This document shows positions 1-31,974 of a stretch of 64,000 bases of DNA, in pieces. The position numbers and the translations under genes are program-made. The stretch is from assembly GCF_029784155.1 (NCBI RefSeq), contig NC_073693.1, positions 24,402,002 to 24,466,001 of the forward strand, written 5' to 3'. The stretch's first letter is position 1. The number at the start of each line of letters is the position of its first letter. This DNA is from Uranotaenia lowii (lineage: Eukaryota > Arthropoda > Insecta > Diptera > Culicidae). A model generated the notes under the pieces. The model did no database searches. It worked only from the letters and a program-made list of their open reading frames with translations, and had not been told where the DNA came from.

Positions 1-287
1 GCGCGATTTAGGTTGAGGTCTAATTTCGAAACTGAAGGATGCCGAATCCCCTACTAAACGATCTAGTTATCATCGTTTATATCCTTCAGCGCCACATGGA
101 CGTTAGTCGCAGCACACCAATGTGTAATTCAACAGCGTTGTTAGTCTTATTGGAAAACATTTTCCTAGTTTTTTTTGTTTGTTAAGAAGAGGTGCAATTT
201 TTTTTCTAATTTTTTGGATGCCTGAACCACACCTCTAAAAATTTAAGACAATCACCAAATGAATCTACCTGGGAATTCTAAAAGTAA

Positions 288-401
288 TTTTCTCCTGACA
301 TGGCGACCGTCAGAATTTTGAAAGCCACGCCGAAGTCTTGAGAAGGGTTTCAAAAATCGAACTCCAATAAAATTTTGACGGTCGCCATGGCTGGAGAAAA
401 G
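288..401. repeat. Imperfect inverted repeat (hairpin), 32-bp arms
   Basis: The left arm (288-320) contains CATGGCGACCGTCA and the right arm (370-401) contains its reverse complement TGACGGTCGCCATG. Flanking TTTTCTCC/GGAGAAAA and AATTTT/AAAATT also pair. A loop of about 50 bases separates the arms. It could be the remnant of a small foldback or MITE element, or a transcribed hairpin. Nothing shows function. Confidence 0.6.
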
Positions 402-768
402 GCATACTTTTTCTTATTTTGCCGCCAATAATTCGCCAAGAGTCGCATCTTCATTCGAACGGCTTTTTACAGAAATGCCGGAAGAGTTTTGCGTACATAT
501 AATTTCATTCTGCTTGTTAAAGGTGATAGCTTCATCGAATTTTATTACCGGAAAATATGAGCTTGGTTCATCAGTTTTAGATTACCATTAACAAGGCTAC
601 CTCTCTGATAGCATCAGAAGCGCATCGTCGCGTCGGCTGCATACCTAAAGAAAGTACTAAAGAGAAGGTACCACTAGAAAAAACAGCCTGGGGCAGATGC
701 AGCCACCATACGTTGAAAATATGTCAGGTAGGTCATGTTCGCACCCGACTTTTTCCCATACCAAACCA

Positions 769-787
769 GGGGGGGGGGGGGGGGGGG
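769..787 (+). repeat. Poly(G) run of 19
   Basis: Nineteen uninterrupted G residues in an otherwise AT-rich intronic or intergenic context. It is a sequencing-error-prone, potentially G-quadruplex-forming homopolymer. Confidence 0.9.
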
Positions 788-2757
788 CAATCCATCCATA
801 TGCATAAAAGCCTTTCGCTTTTCTCCCTCTTTGCTCTTATGTAGTCAATTCCGGTTCTCCCCATCTTAATAACACCACATGCTCATTGTTTTTTTTTAGT
901 TCAACCAACAACATTCATTGCAATTTGATTCCGTTCGCAAATTGGGTGCGCGCCTGGGAAAAGCAGAAGTGGCGGCCGCAGTGATGAATGGGAAAAGAGA
1001 AAGTTTTGATAAATTCCATTTATTATTTTGTTTCCCTTTTACCAATGTCACGCAAAGCACGATACTCTGCATCGGAGCGAATTTCAAGGATATAACCTAT
1101 AAAAAAATTAATGATGTTAAGATGTGTCAGCATATGGCTGAGGTGCATTTAATGCTCATTCTGGAGTAATATTTTTAGCAGTTTTGAATTTATTAGATTC
1201 ATTTTTTAACAAATTATTTTAACAACCAAATCTCTTGTATACACAAGTTCCTTCATTAGAATTGTCAAAATTAAGATGAAATTCGTTGGAAAAACAAATA
1301 ATCATTTGAACAACGTAAAAAACAGGCAATGTTTACCTCCCTCTCTTTGGAGGAACGATTGAGCTCAGCTGTTTTGATAATGGCTTGAGGAAATAAAAAA
1401 AAACGCTCCAAATGTGAAAGCATACAGCAGCAGACAGCTTCGACCGGCAATCGAAATTGAATTCAAATTTGCCGCCTTCGGTGTCGATGAGGGTGTCAAC
1501 AGCCTTATCAAGGTTTTTCGGCCAGCTTACGTACGTTGGTAGTGATTGTGAATGGCAGAAATGTATAGGTTCATCTGCTTCCCGCATCTAAGAACGTATC
1601 GCCTCATCAGAGTTTCCCCGGAAATTTGAGCAGATTCTTCGCGGTTTTAAGTATCTGGTGTCTTAATTTTTACAATTATTCCAATTTACATTTACATTTG
1701 AAACTTACATTCTATTACGCCTTATCTGAGTTGGTTTTGATTACGCATTAATTTGTTTGATCCCCAGTGCTTGATGAATTATTCAGCTCTCATGATGACG
1801 GTGCAGATTAGAATAATCGACTTTGTCACATGACAGAGAGAGGCTAGTAGGTATAATTAAAATACAGGAATAGTAAACCGTTTTTGCAATACAGAGTTGT
1901 GTTAACAGAAGCTTATAAAGATGAAGATTGTACCTGCATTTCTTAAAATTTCTGTACGGTTAAATACTGAATACTGTGTCAAAATTAAACTGTATTGGTA
2001 CTACAAGCACTAATTTGAGAGTTATATGTAAATCTAAGATTTCATTACTCGCTTTTCGACATCGAAAAGTAGTAGTGTACTAGGTGTGATCAATCAAACT
2101 TTATCGAAATTATTGGAACTGATTCTGATTCGATCAGCTTGTGTTCCTGTTTTTTTTTTGAGTACCATAAGGTAGTCGATGGGGCCCGCTTGTTTTTCTA
2201 TTTTTTTTATAATTTGCTTAGTCCGTTCACTTTGAACCGTGTGTTTATGCTAATTTAATAAAAAAAACGAGTCAACAAAAAAGTGTTTAAAATTTATTAT
2301 CAGTAAAAATTCGGAAAGTATTTCAGCAACAACAATATTACAAAGCCAAAACAAACTTCATAGAAATTTAAGCAAAATTTTCAAATAACATTCATACCCT
2401 GCTGCTTGGTTCACATTCCATCTCGTCGTCAATAAGCGAACGATGCCGCGTAGGTGACGTACAATGTGTGGTTTACGAGATAAATAATTATTTTCCATAT
2501 GAGTAAACAATCCCCTAGCTAGGAGGGGGCCCTGTCATCTATACCGCCTTGTGTCAGCCAACTGTTCCCCAAAAGCCAAACGTTCAACAACCATAACAAC
2601 CAGCCATTTTATGGAGATGTTGTAAATTTTTATTCACATTAGTAGGTATAACAAGTGACAATGTGTCAGCTGTGTTAGTCTATGCCACTCAAAGAATTTC
2701 GATAGTTTTAACAGTAAGAATGGTTAGAGATTTTCGACAAAAGTATGTATAATCCGT

Positions 2758-5180
2758 GAGTCAAGTCGATCAAACAAGTCAATCAATTCAGTCAGTCATG
2801 TGATTCAGTCAGTCCAATCAGTTGAGCTGGTCGAGTCAGTCAAGTCAGTCTAGTAAGTCTAGTCAAGTCAGTCAGTCAATCAAGACAGTCAAGACAGTCA
2901 AGTCAGTCAAGTCAGTCAAGTCAGTCAAGTCAGTCAAGTCAGTCAAGTCAATCAGTCAAGTCAGTCAAGTCAATCAAGTCAGTCAAGTCAGTCAAGTCAG
3001 TCAAGTCAGTCAAGTCAGTCAAGTCAGTCAAGTCAGTCAAGTCAGTCAAGTCAGTCAAGTCAGTCAAGTCAGTCAAGTCAGTCAAGTCAGTCAAGTCAGT
3101 CAAGTCAGTCAAGTCAGTCAAGTCAGTCAAGTCAGTCAAGTCAGTCAAGTCAGTCAAGTCAATCAAGTCAGTCAAGTCAATCAAGTCAGTCAAGTCAGTC
3201 AAATCTGTCAAGTCAGTCAAGTCAATCAAGTCAATCAAGTCAGTCAAGTCAGTCAAGTCAGTCAAGTCAGTCAAGTCAGTCAAGTCAGTCAAGTCAGTCC
3301 AAGTCAGTCAAGTTAGACAAGTCAGCCAAGTCAGTCAAGTCAGTCAAGTCAGTCAAGTCAAGTCAGTCAGTCAAGTCATTCAGTCAGTCAAGTCAGTCAA
3401 GTCAGTCAAGTCAGTCAAGTCAGTCAAGTCAGTCAAGTCAATCAAGTCAGTCAAGACAGTCAAATCTGTCAAGTCAGTCAAGTCAATCAAGTCAATCATG
3501 TCAGTCAAGTCAGTCAAGTCAGTCAAGTCAGTCAAGTCAGTCAAGTCAGTCAAGTCAGTCAAGTCAGTCAAGTCAGTCAAGTCAGTCAAGTCAGTCAAGT
3601 CAGTCAAGTCAGTCAAGTCAATCAAGTCAGTCAAGTCAATCAAGTCAGTCAAGTCAGTCAAATCTGTCAAGTCAGTCAAGTCAATCAAGGCAATCAAGTC
3701 AGTCAAGTCAGTCAAGTCAGTCAAGTCAGTCAAGTCAGTCAAGTCAGTCAAGTCAGTCAAGTCAAGTCAGTCAGTCAAGTCATTCAGTCAGTCAAGTCAG
3801 TCAAGTCAGTCAAGTCAGTCAAGTCAGTCAAGTCAGTCAAGTCAATCAAGTCAGTCAAGACAGTCAAATCTGTCAAGTCAGTCAAGTCAATCAAGTCAAT
3901 CATGTCAGTCAAGTCAGTCAAGTCAGTCAAGTCAGTCAAGTCAGTCAAGTCAGTCAAGTCAGTCAAGTCAGTCAAGTCAGTCAAGTCAGTCAAGTCAGTC
4001 AAGTCAGTCAAGTCAGTCAAGTCAGTCAAGTCAGTCAAGTCAGTCAAGTCAGTCAAGTCAGTCAAGTCAGTCAAGTCAGTCAAGTCAGTCAAGTCAGTCA
4101 AGTCAGTCAAGTCAGTCAAGTCAGTCAGTCAGTCAAGTCAATCAAGTCATGTCAGTCAGTCATGTCAGTCAGTCATGTCAAGTCAGTCAAGTCAGTCAAG
4201 TCAGTCAAGTCAGTCAAGTCAGTCAAGTCAGTCAAGTCAGTCAAGTCAGTCAAGTCAGTCAAGTCAGTCAGTCAAATTAGACAAGTCAGTCAGTCAAATA
4301 AGACAAGTCAGTCAAGTCAGTCAAGTCAGTCAAGTCAGTCAAGTCAGTCAAGTCAGTCAATTCAGTCAAGTCAGTCAAGTCAGTCAAGTCAGTCAAGTCA
4401 ATCAAGTCAATCAATGTCAGTCAGTCAAGTCAGTCCAAGTCAGTCAAGTTAGACAAGTCAGCCAAGTCAGTCAAGTCAGTCAAGTCAGTCAAGTCAAGTC
4501 AGTCAGTCAAGTCATTCAGTCAGTCAAGTCAGTCAAGTCAGTCAAATCAGTCAAGTCAGTCAAGTCAGTCAAGTCAGTCAAGTCAGTCAAGTCATTCAGT
4601 CAGTCAAGTCAGTCAAGTCAGTCAAGTCAGTCAAGTCAGTCAAGTCAATCAAGTCAGTCAAGACAGTCAAATCTGTCAAGTCAGTCAAGTCAATCAAGTC
4701 AATCATGTCAGTCAAGTCAGTCAAGTCAGTCAAGTCAGTCATGTCAGTCAGTCATGTCAGTCAGTCATGTCAAGTCAGTCAAGTCAGTCAAGTCAGTCAA
4801 GTCAGTCAAGTCAGTCAAGTCAGTCAAGTCAAGTCAGTCAGTCAAGTCATTCAGTCAGTCAAGTCAGTCAAGTCAGTCAAGTCAGTCAAGTCAGTCAAGT
4901 CAGTCAAGTCAGTCAAGTCAGTCAAGTCAGTCAAGTCAGTCAAGTCAGTCAAGTCAGTCAAGTCAGTCAAGTCAGTCAAGTCAGTCAAGTCAGTCAAGTC
5001 AGTCAAGTCAGTCAAGTCAGTCAGTCATGTCAGTCAGTCAAGTTAGTCAAGTCATCCTAGACAGTCAATTCATTCAATTCAGTCAATCAAATCAGTCAGT
5101 CAAGTCAGTCGAGTCAGTCAGGCAGTCAGTCATGTCAGTCAGGCAAGTCAGTCAGTCAAATCAGTCAGTCAAGTCAGTCA
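2758..5180 (+). repeat. 9-bp tandem array (GTCAAGTCA)n with ~402-bp higher-order repeat
   Basis: The core is nearly perfect tandem copies of the 9-mer GTCAAGTCA (reverse strand TGACTTGAC). Both edges are degenerate, with 4-bp AGTC slippage variants. Variants are arranged in a higher-order pattern: the block GACAGTCAAATCTG occurs at about 3455, 3859 and 4662, a spacing of 404 and then 803 bases. A second marker, AGTCATTCAGTC, recurs near 3375, 3779, 4512, 4592 and 4845. The 9-bp period is a multiple of three and the unit has no stop codon in any of the six frames, so long Ser/Val/Lys, Ser/Gln or Thr/Asp/Leu repeat frames appear on both strands. I treat these as non-genic. The array is probably inside an S6K intron. 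Confidence 0.95.
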
Positions 5181-5992
5181 TTTATAAAATATCTTAAAAA
5201 TCAACAAAAATAAATTCGATTCTGTCGTTTAAAAATTAATTTTAGTTGCAATCCTCAGCCGAAATGCCTACATCATCGAATGCTTACGTTATTCCGGTTG
5301 TGATTTGCAAGCGTTTCCAAACCAGTTAGTGAAATATGTCCAAGTTCCAGTCTCCACGATCACCCCGAATGAATCCCACTGCTCTGGTGGCAGACCTCCA
5401 TTTGAAAGTTAAACACCATGCGCTATCTGAAGGCAGACAAACTTTTGTTTTTATTAGTTTTTATTTATTTTCCCACACGTTCAATTTATTATGACTTTGA
5501 CAGTGAAACTTCGCTATGGCTATGATGGCGCAGCTTTTGCAGCCATATACCTACTATTTAGTATGGCGCGACATAGGCCAAAATCGGTTATTCGGACCAA
5601 CAGCCGTTTGTGGCCACAATAAATACCTACGACGACGAGCTCTTCGGCGATTGAATGGATCCTATTTCAGCAATCGTGCGCTGCGCTCCATTCAGAGAAA
5701 TGTTCATTCAAAATTATTTGCTATGAATTATGATGAAGAGAGAGAAGAAAACTCACCGTTTGGCATTTATCAATGAGTCCGACTTAACCGGTCTGTCGTC
5801 AGTCAGCAGAATTTATTATGTCTTCACACTTCTGAAGAGGATGTTAGCTAGAGAAAAACCATTTGTAAATGGTGTTTACCCATAAATATTCTGTCTATAT
5901 ACATTTCTTTTTCTAAAACTCTCAATCACTAAAAAAATCGATTTTAGTTTCCTAACTCATACTTTTTTTTTCTTTTTTTTTCCTTCAACCAG
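5181..5992. other. Non-coding sequence leading to the S6K acceptor
   Basis: No gene recognised. It ends in a long polypyrimidine tract (about 5962-5986) and a CAG acceptor at 5990-5992. An 86-codon open frame at 5516-5776 matches nothing I know and is left uncalled. Confidence 0.5.
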
Positions 5993-25211
<19,219 letters not shown>

Positions 25212-25212
<1 letters not shown>

Positions 25213-25783
25213 TAAGTAGATTTTTTTTGGATATTATTTAGTAAAGATTGTTGGACATTCTGATTATCAGTAAAACGGAACTTGAGTAGGGAGAAATGTT
25301 TGCTTCTAACTAAGCTATTATAGCTTATAAAAGGCTAAGTAAATTTCATCACAATAGGTTTTGAAGGGCTTTTTAAAGCCCTAAAGCTTGGAACGGCGAA
25401 GCTTTTATTTCTCCTTTTTTTTTTTTTTTTTTTGCTTTCGTCATCCGATAAACCATCACTTCTTCTTAAACCTCTTCCTTTTGCTGTCGATAATACAATT
25501 TGAGCTTGTTCGTTGAAGCTAAAAGGTCTTCAAACTCCTTTTTTCTTTATAAAAGTTATGGAAGGTTTTTTGTTGATACCAACGAGTGTCTTCTATGCTT
25601 TTTTTTTCTTTATGAAGGTTTTTATAGTGTTTTGGACAGCCAATTTATATTTTATTGAAGCAATTGTAATTTTTAAAAGTAAATAACTGAAGTTTCACAA
25701 CAACAATTTATATTTTATAGTACGCAATCATTTGTTTCAGATAGACCCCAATATACTAATTATAATTTGATCCCTCGTTACAG
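25212..25783 (+). other. Probable S6K 3'UTR intron that splits the stop codon
   Basis: The donor TA|GTAAGT begins at 25212, inside the TAG stop. A branch-point-like TACTAAT (about 25754-25760) and acceptor TTACAG (25778-25783) follow. Splicing joins TA to G and regenerates TAG, so the protein is the same whether or not it is removed. Confidence 0.5.
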
Positions 25784-28700
25784 GCCTGAAATAGGATACA
25801 ACAATTTTAGAACATTTATATTATAATAGAAAACCCCAGATAGTGTAAATTCCCTTGCAAAAACAAAGCAACTGGAACAAACAACAAAGATGCAGCGCAA
25901 CGTGAGAATTAAACAATCACTAAGGAAGAAAGTTTTTGTTTCAAAGGACGGTCGGAAGCATCAATTTTGAGTCCGTCGCCCACGGAATAACAGACATAGA
26001 CGCAGAGGAGATAATGGAAAGGACAACTTAGTTGACGAGTCAGAAACACTTACACAGAACAGAAGAAACACGCCTCACATGCATATTTATATATCAAAAA
26101 AGGAAACTTATTAATTAACGGAAGAATTATGAACGAATCCAGATTACGTTAAGAGAAGGGAGGGCTCCCGTATAGGCAAAATATATATATTTTAAGCGAT
26201 TGACCATTATTGAAGGACACATGCAAGATACACCAATAACTAATGAACTGAGCCGTGTTGGGGTTGAACCCACGGTTGTTTGCACTGTTTACTTGAGAAA
26301 GCAAAGTTTAGAACAGAAGAGAAGAAAAATGGAAGTAGTCAGAAGAGCGAAAAAGCGCGCAAGCTAAAGTAAAGAAACTAATTATTATTAACTATGTTAT
26401 ACTAAATTGGTACCGTGAAGAAGAGATATGAATGTGTAGTAGTTATTCGAAGGTTAAGATAAGAATGTGTGAATAAAGAATACTGTTAAAATTTTCCTTT
26501 TTCCAGCAGGAAGGGCTAAGCTGAACTTTACAACTCTATATACTGTATTACGCATTGACAATTTCTGCTCGATAAACAAAACTGAAACGTTTTCCACTTT
26601 ACTTTTCGCAAGTCGTTCAATAAGCAAATCTTAACGAGTAAGGATGAAATTTGAAAGCTAAAGCAATTTTTTGGAAACGGGGTTTACAGCATAAAACCAA
26701 TCGGGAACTAGAACGCTCTGGGAAAAAAATTGAAGCAAAAACAAGACACTATCACTGAACATTCTCTGTTAATTCTTATTGAGTTTTGGCTTTTTTTCCC
26801 TCTAAAGACAGATGATGTTGCAACTTTAAAAAATTAATTATATGCAATAATAAAATTAAAAAAATTAAGTTCCTCAAGATAGAAAGAAAGCACTTCGATA
26901 AAGAATGGAAGATATATGTTGTGTAGAATGGTACAGTAGAAATAGCCGGGAATCACCTATTAAAATGGCACCATCGAGATTTTTTTGTTTTATTTTGGTT
27001 CGGCATCAGACAGAAACCGTTAGAAGAGATTGATAGAGAGGTGTGTGCACAGAAAAACATTTATTTTGTATCATTTTTTCTTCTTTATTATTTTTGAATT
27101 TCATATGGTAAAAGCAATGACGCCAACGTAGTGTGACGATTTTGTTATTCGGAAATAAATAGACACAACCCCGGAACAGGCCGCATGGCCACGTAGTATA
27201 GCTAGGAAACATAAACGAGTGTAACCTTCTTTAGCCAAATATCCCTCCAAAAATGAACTTATAGTTATTTTTATCAGATTGAAGCAGGAAGGTATTTCAG
27301 TCTAGATGCAAATAAAAGAAAAAAGAATAATGTAAAAATGATTCTCATAGTTTCATTTTCTAGTACATTCAATAAAACACAAGTAAACAAACACATTTAT
27401 ATAAGAAAGTATATAAACAAATGAAAGCTAACTTAATTGTTAATAACAATTTTTTTTTTTACCAATAGAACAATGAAACAAAGTCTTAATTTTAAAAGCA
27501 GATTAAGTTCTCTCAACTAAGACAAACAAGATAGTAATATACAAGTTGCAAAGTACATCATACAAGTGGAAACAAACTGCAATAGTCTGGATTCAAAAGA
27601 AACCATAAAAACTTATTCGACTGATTTTAGCGTAACACACACACTTTTTAGATTGTAAGAGATTATTATTAAAATAAACAGGATGATTATGAAAAAAACA
27701 ACAAGTCCAGGAAAACAGCTATATAGATATTTTTTATACCAACAATAGACCAGGAATTCAAACACAACCATAAACTGATACCAATCTGCTGACATGTTTC
27801 AGTTTTTTAAAAGCTCCTACATGTAGTAAGTATACTTACCGATGCTCAACTGATTATGATCAACTTTTTTTTTCAAACACATACCTTATACCTACTGATT
27901 AATTTGTGCTAAAATCGTATTGTTTCGATTGTTTTAAAACTACATGAGCGCAATGGTAAGCATAACATCAATATACATGTATACCTTTTTTGACAAACAA
28001 TGTGAAACACAAATTATTGAGTTTTCAATCAATTCATAAACTATTTAGGGCTCATTTTTTCTGACAAAAATAGAAAACAAACTACTAAGTTTTGTGTTCA
28101 TAAAAATTAACACCTAAGGAAAAGATAAAATTTCAATCCATCAAATCCCAATCATTATTTCGGATTGATTTATTTTAACAAAAAAAAAAGTTTTCTAAAA
28201 ACTCCAATCTTTTTCTTTACATTTTTCCTACTTACTTTTAAAAACAAATAAAAAAAAGAAACAAAGAAAAAACTACAATCGAAAATGACATCAGGATTGC
28301 GTGAAAGTGTGGCGAAAACTTATTACACCTACTAGAAAAGGTACACGTTAGAAGGCAAGAAGCATATATTAGCATAGCTACTCTAATAGAGAACCAATAA
28401 GCCAGAGGAGTTACACCGGATGCGATGCCGCCGTCAAATAAGAAGTTACATTTAAGGAATAAGGAAAAATTAGTTCCTCAACCACCCGCGAAACGTCAAC
28501 TGGAAACTGTGGCGATCCTGCGCGTAGAAAGGCAAATATGTGCGCACGTTGGATAAGAAGATCTACGAATTGATTATGAAAACTCGAGATCATGATACAC
28601 ACAACAATGGTAAAAATGAAAGCGCTTGATGATTTGAAACATATGAGTTATTGTTCTTTTTCTTATAATTGATGACAATTTCCGGTAGCATAATCTTGTT

Positions 28701-29418
28701 GACTTGACGAGTTTAGGTGAGGTGAATCCGTACATCTATGGTGGATTACGAATATTGTTTTTTTTTTTTTTTTTTTGTTGCTATTGTATCTCCTCTCAAT
28801 GTAGTTCGGAGTTTCCAATCGCTGGTTTCTTTTCGTCGCGTGGGTCTTTGCCGATTTCCATCCGAAATTTCTTGTTCGTTGCTAGTTTATTTTTCTCGGT
28901 CACGGTCTCGCAAGGCCCGCAGTTAACCCCACATCTCGCAGGAGTCGTGATTTTTCTGTTTGGGTCCCGAACACCATCGGGACGTTTTGTTCTTCGCACG
29001 CTGTCCCTGACAAGAACAGAACCGTACGCCGCTAAATGTAGTACTAGAATAAAAAAAATGCCCTAGATGGAATAAATTCATAGTTTAGCGAATTGTTCAT
29101 TCGTCCATTAATCTAATTTAAAGTTATTTATAAATACTAACAATTTCAAGACTTTCTAGAAAGTTCTAATAATTCTAGTTGATCCAGTGTTTTCGCCAAT
29201 ATGAACATATGCATAAACTCGACCGTTGCACTGGTAACGAACACAATCAGGCCACGTGGATGGATGAAATACGCATTCTTGAATGCAGTAACCAATAGTT
29301 ACCGCGTGGCTGTCTGTTTGTTGTTGATATCAATATTATTTTCTCTTGCGGTCTTCACTAGTCACAATTCTGAGGCTTTTTTTTTTTCCTGAAAACGTTT
29401 TTGAGGAGTGGTTCCAAA
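25784..29418 (+). other. S6K 3'UTR and S6K-tektin intergenic region
   Basis: AT-rich DNA with many AATAAA words (for example near 26473), so the S6K poly(A) site cannot be fixed. No coding sequence recognised. A (T)17 run lies near 28760-28776. GC rises around 28800-29040, but no gene can be supported there. Confidence 0.5.
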
Positions 29419-31054
29419 ATGTACAATCCTAATCTGGTGGAACAGAATCTAGTAATTATTCCCCCGGCGAGACCCAAATTCACACCGGGGGATTGGAATT
29501 TGAACAACCGTACCAAAAACGTATTCTCAGTGAACCAGCAAACCCTGTCCGATAGAATAATTTGGTAACCATTTATTCTTTTGTTATATTTTGAACACAG
29601 TTTTCAATAATCTTAAAATTTCATCAATAGTGAAAGTAAACGGTTAATTGATGAGACGAAATATACAACCGAGTACAACAAAAGCGAATCCGACTACCGG
29701 TTGAAGGAACGCATTGGGGACATAAAATTCCTGCAGGAAGAAATAACCAAGCAGAAAAAGGACGCCCTCGTCGAGGAGGAAGCCCTGAAGGTGTACAAAC
29801 AGCGAACGATCGATGCCATCAACACCCTGAGGGAAATCGTTATCCCATTGTGCCAGAAGTGCATCATCCTCCGAGAAACCCGCAATGGTGTCGAATTGGT
29901 CGAGGACGAGGTCGACAAGGAACTGCGGAAGGAGTTGGATGTCATCAATGGAGCCATTCAGCTGCTGCAGAAGCTGATGGACGAATCGGTGGAGCAGCTG
30001 CGAAGACTGCGGGCCACTATCTATTTGCTGGATCGGGATCTGGCCAATAAGGAAAAATCGGTTCAAATCGACGAGAAAAACGTGGAAATGAGACACAACC
30101 AGATGGGACTGAAGGTGTACGATGGCAATGTGCCACTGGATCCTTAGTAAGTATGAACATGTAAGATTACAATCACTTGAATCATGAGGCCTGATACCTC
30201 TAAGTATACGAAATGATGCACCGATGACATATACGACATAAGATAAGTACTCTGAGCCAATGGCGGCTTACAGCGAGTTCTTCGAGAGAGTTCTGTGAGG
30301 CTAGGCGACATTGAGTGTTACACAGCTTAGCCACAGCTGTTTCATTTTCATGCTGAATTGTGAATTTGCGCTTTCAACATTCAATAAGAAAATAAATATA
30401 AATATCTATTCGTCAAAGTACCTAAATTCTGTTGTTAATTTACAAAATACAATAACTTTTTTTAAACCTTTTAGCAACAACACTGATCCTGAATGGATCG
30501 CCAACACAAACCTGAACATCCAGAACACGGCCAAGGAGATAGCTTGCGCTCAAACGCTACGATCGTACATCGAGCAGATTTTCAAACAGGCCGCCGAAGA
30601 CATTCGGCAGCAGGTCGAGCGCACCAAGGAACTGTTCCTGAAACGGATTGCCGAAATGCGCTACACCAAAATCAAGCTAGAGAACGTCCACAAGGAAACG
30701 GTCCGGCAGGTGAACGAAATGACCCGTAACGTGACGGATCTGGAGAAGGAAATCGCCGAAAAGGAAGGTTACGTTGCGCTGGCTCAGATGCGGATGGCCA
30801 ACCGAGCCCATCGACCGGGCATCGAACTGTGCATCGATAATGTTTACCGCAGTCTGAAGAGGGAGCTAGCCTCACTTAGGGAAACGATCGCCCGGTTGGA
30901 CGGAATGCTGGTGCAATCGAAGGCAACCTTACGCTATCTGTTGAACACACAGGTGATGCAGGAAGACGAGATCAACTCCAAAACGGCGGCCTTGAGAATC
31001 GACGAAGTGGATTGCATGACTTTGAGGGAAAGTCTAAATTTCCAAAATTTCTAG
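29419..31054 (+). CDS. Tektin family protein (axonemal microtubule inner protein), complete, 3 exons
   Basis: Coiled-coil filament protein of ciliary and flagellar doublet microtubules; in insects expected mainly in sperm tails and ciliated sensory neurons (family knowledge). Exons: 29419-29564, 29631-30146, 30475-31054, joining in phase to 413 residues, the usual tektin length. The start is the ATG at 29419, after which MYNPNLVEQN runs into a PGDWNLNN segment typical of tektin N-termini. Exon 2 ends in DP-TA|GTAAGT, which looks like a stop if unspliced; splicing gives DPYNNTDPEW. The tektin signature nonapeptide appears as RPGIELCID (about residue 334). Long heptad-rich helices fill the rest. 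It resembles tektin-1-type sequences more than others, but I do not assign the paralogue. An AATAAA at 31155-31160 is a plausible poly(A) signal. Confidence 0.93.
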
Positions 31055-31974
31055 TGTGTGATTGCACCGTTTTTAATTATTTCTATTTTCTAGCACAATT
31101 TGCACCGCGTGGATAATCGAAATATTTGGGTATTTCTTTCCTGTCTGCATAAATAATAAATCAGTCACATTTGCAACCGGCAGTCTTCTCATTTTATGGA
31201 TTTATTTACCTATAGAGTTTTGGATAAAAGCCTTCAGTAGTCGGACTTTTAAATATATAATAGTAAAACGGTTTAGTAAACTAATGTTTGCTGAGTGTAT
31301 TTCCATTTTGTTGCTTGCGTTATCTTGCGGAGTGTAAATATCCTCCGGAAAAAAGAGATGTTCTTGCTTGTTTCCATTAGTCTGTTGGATTATTTTCATA
31401 TCGAGTTTTCTAGATTACACTAAATTGAATAAGTTGGACTATCACTTAGAATGCAGATAAAAGCTTAATACCGGTCACAGCTTCAGGAACGTGGTGTGCA
31501 TTGTGGGAAACGACGGTGATCAACGAAACCTATGTTGACAGAAAGTAAATTTTCAAAACGAAATAAAGATGCACACCATGCAAAATTCCAGTGACATACG
31601 AGTATGATTTGATTATTCATGAACAAGGGTTAGTAAAATCTGATATTACCTCAAGAATAGAGATATAAGAAAACTTGAACTCACCGTTCTCGAACGATGA
31701 GAATACACTGCCTGAATGCGTTTAGTTTTATCAAACTAGAAAGTTTATTTGAAAATTCATTATTTTGAGAATGCATAATATAAAAATGCACTCTTTCCGT
31801 TCACAAACTAAGAGCAATAAAAACTTCTATATGTGCAATTAGGAAAACAAAAAAAAATAGATTCGAAACAGAAACAAAGACTTAAAAAATCTCTATGTAT
31901 ATCCATAAATAAGGAGTGTGTTGGATGACGCGTGTGTGACCTTCGAGATGTGACCTAAACCGTGGTGAATCTTT
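31055..31974. other. Convergent tektin / Bre1 3' region
   Basis: About 0.9 kb between the two stop codons. It contains AATAAA for tektin (31155-31160) and TTTATT (AATAAA on the minus strand, 31744-31749) as a candidate for Bre1. No other feature is seen. Confidence 0.6.

Larger units (their letters stand above)
1..2757. other. Non-coding left flank, probably S6K intron
   Basis: AT-rich sequence with frequent homopolymer runs and no reading frame that I recognise. Because the first visible S6K exon starts at a splice acceptor (5991-5992), this stretch is inferred to be intronic, provided the S6K first exon lies outside the window. I looked here for the acidic N-terminal S6K coding sequence (an FDLEL-like TOR-signalling motif) and did not see it. 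Short open frames around 900-1170 and 1333-1587 have no recognisable product. Confidence 0.5.

Noticed and set aside
2758..5180. CRISPR-like array
   Set aside because: Contiguous 9-mers without unique spacers, in a eukaryotic intron.
3498..5197. Ser/Val/Lys and Ser/Gln repeat proteins (up to 431 codons)
   Set aside because: Pure translation of the GTCAAGTCA array; overlapping frames on both strands are equally open.
5516..5776. 86-codon plus-strand frame as S6K first exon or a small gene
   Set aside because: No similarity to the acidic S6K N-terminus and no splice donor joining it to 5993; no known product.
28704..29066. Plus-strand frame of 120 codons between S6K and tektin
   Set aside because: Begins in a poly(T) tract, no domain, and opposite frames are equally open.
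30311..30474. Separate upstream start for the tektin third exon
   Set aside because: The frame merely continues into the intron; the acceptor at 30473-30474 and phase with exon 2 show it is intronic.
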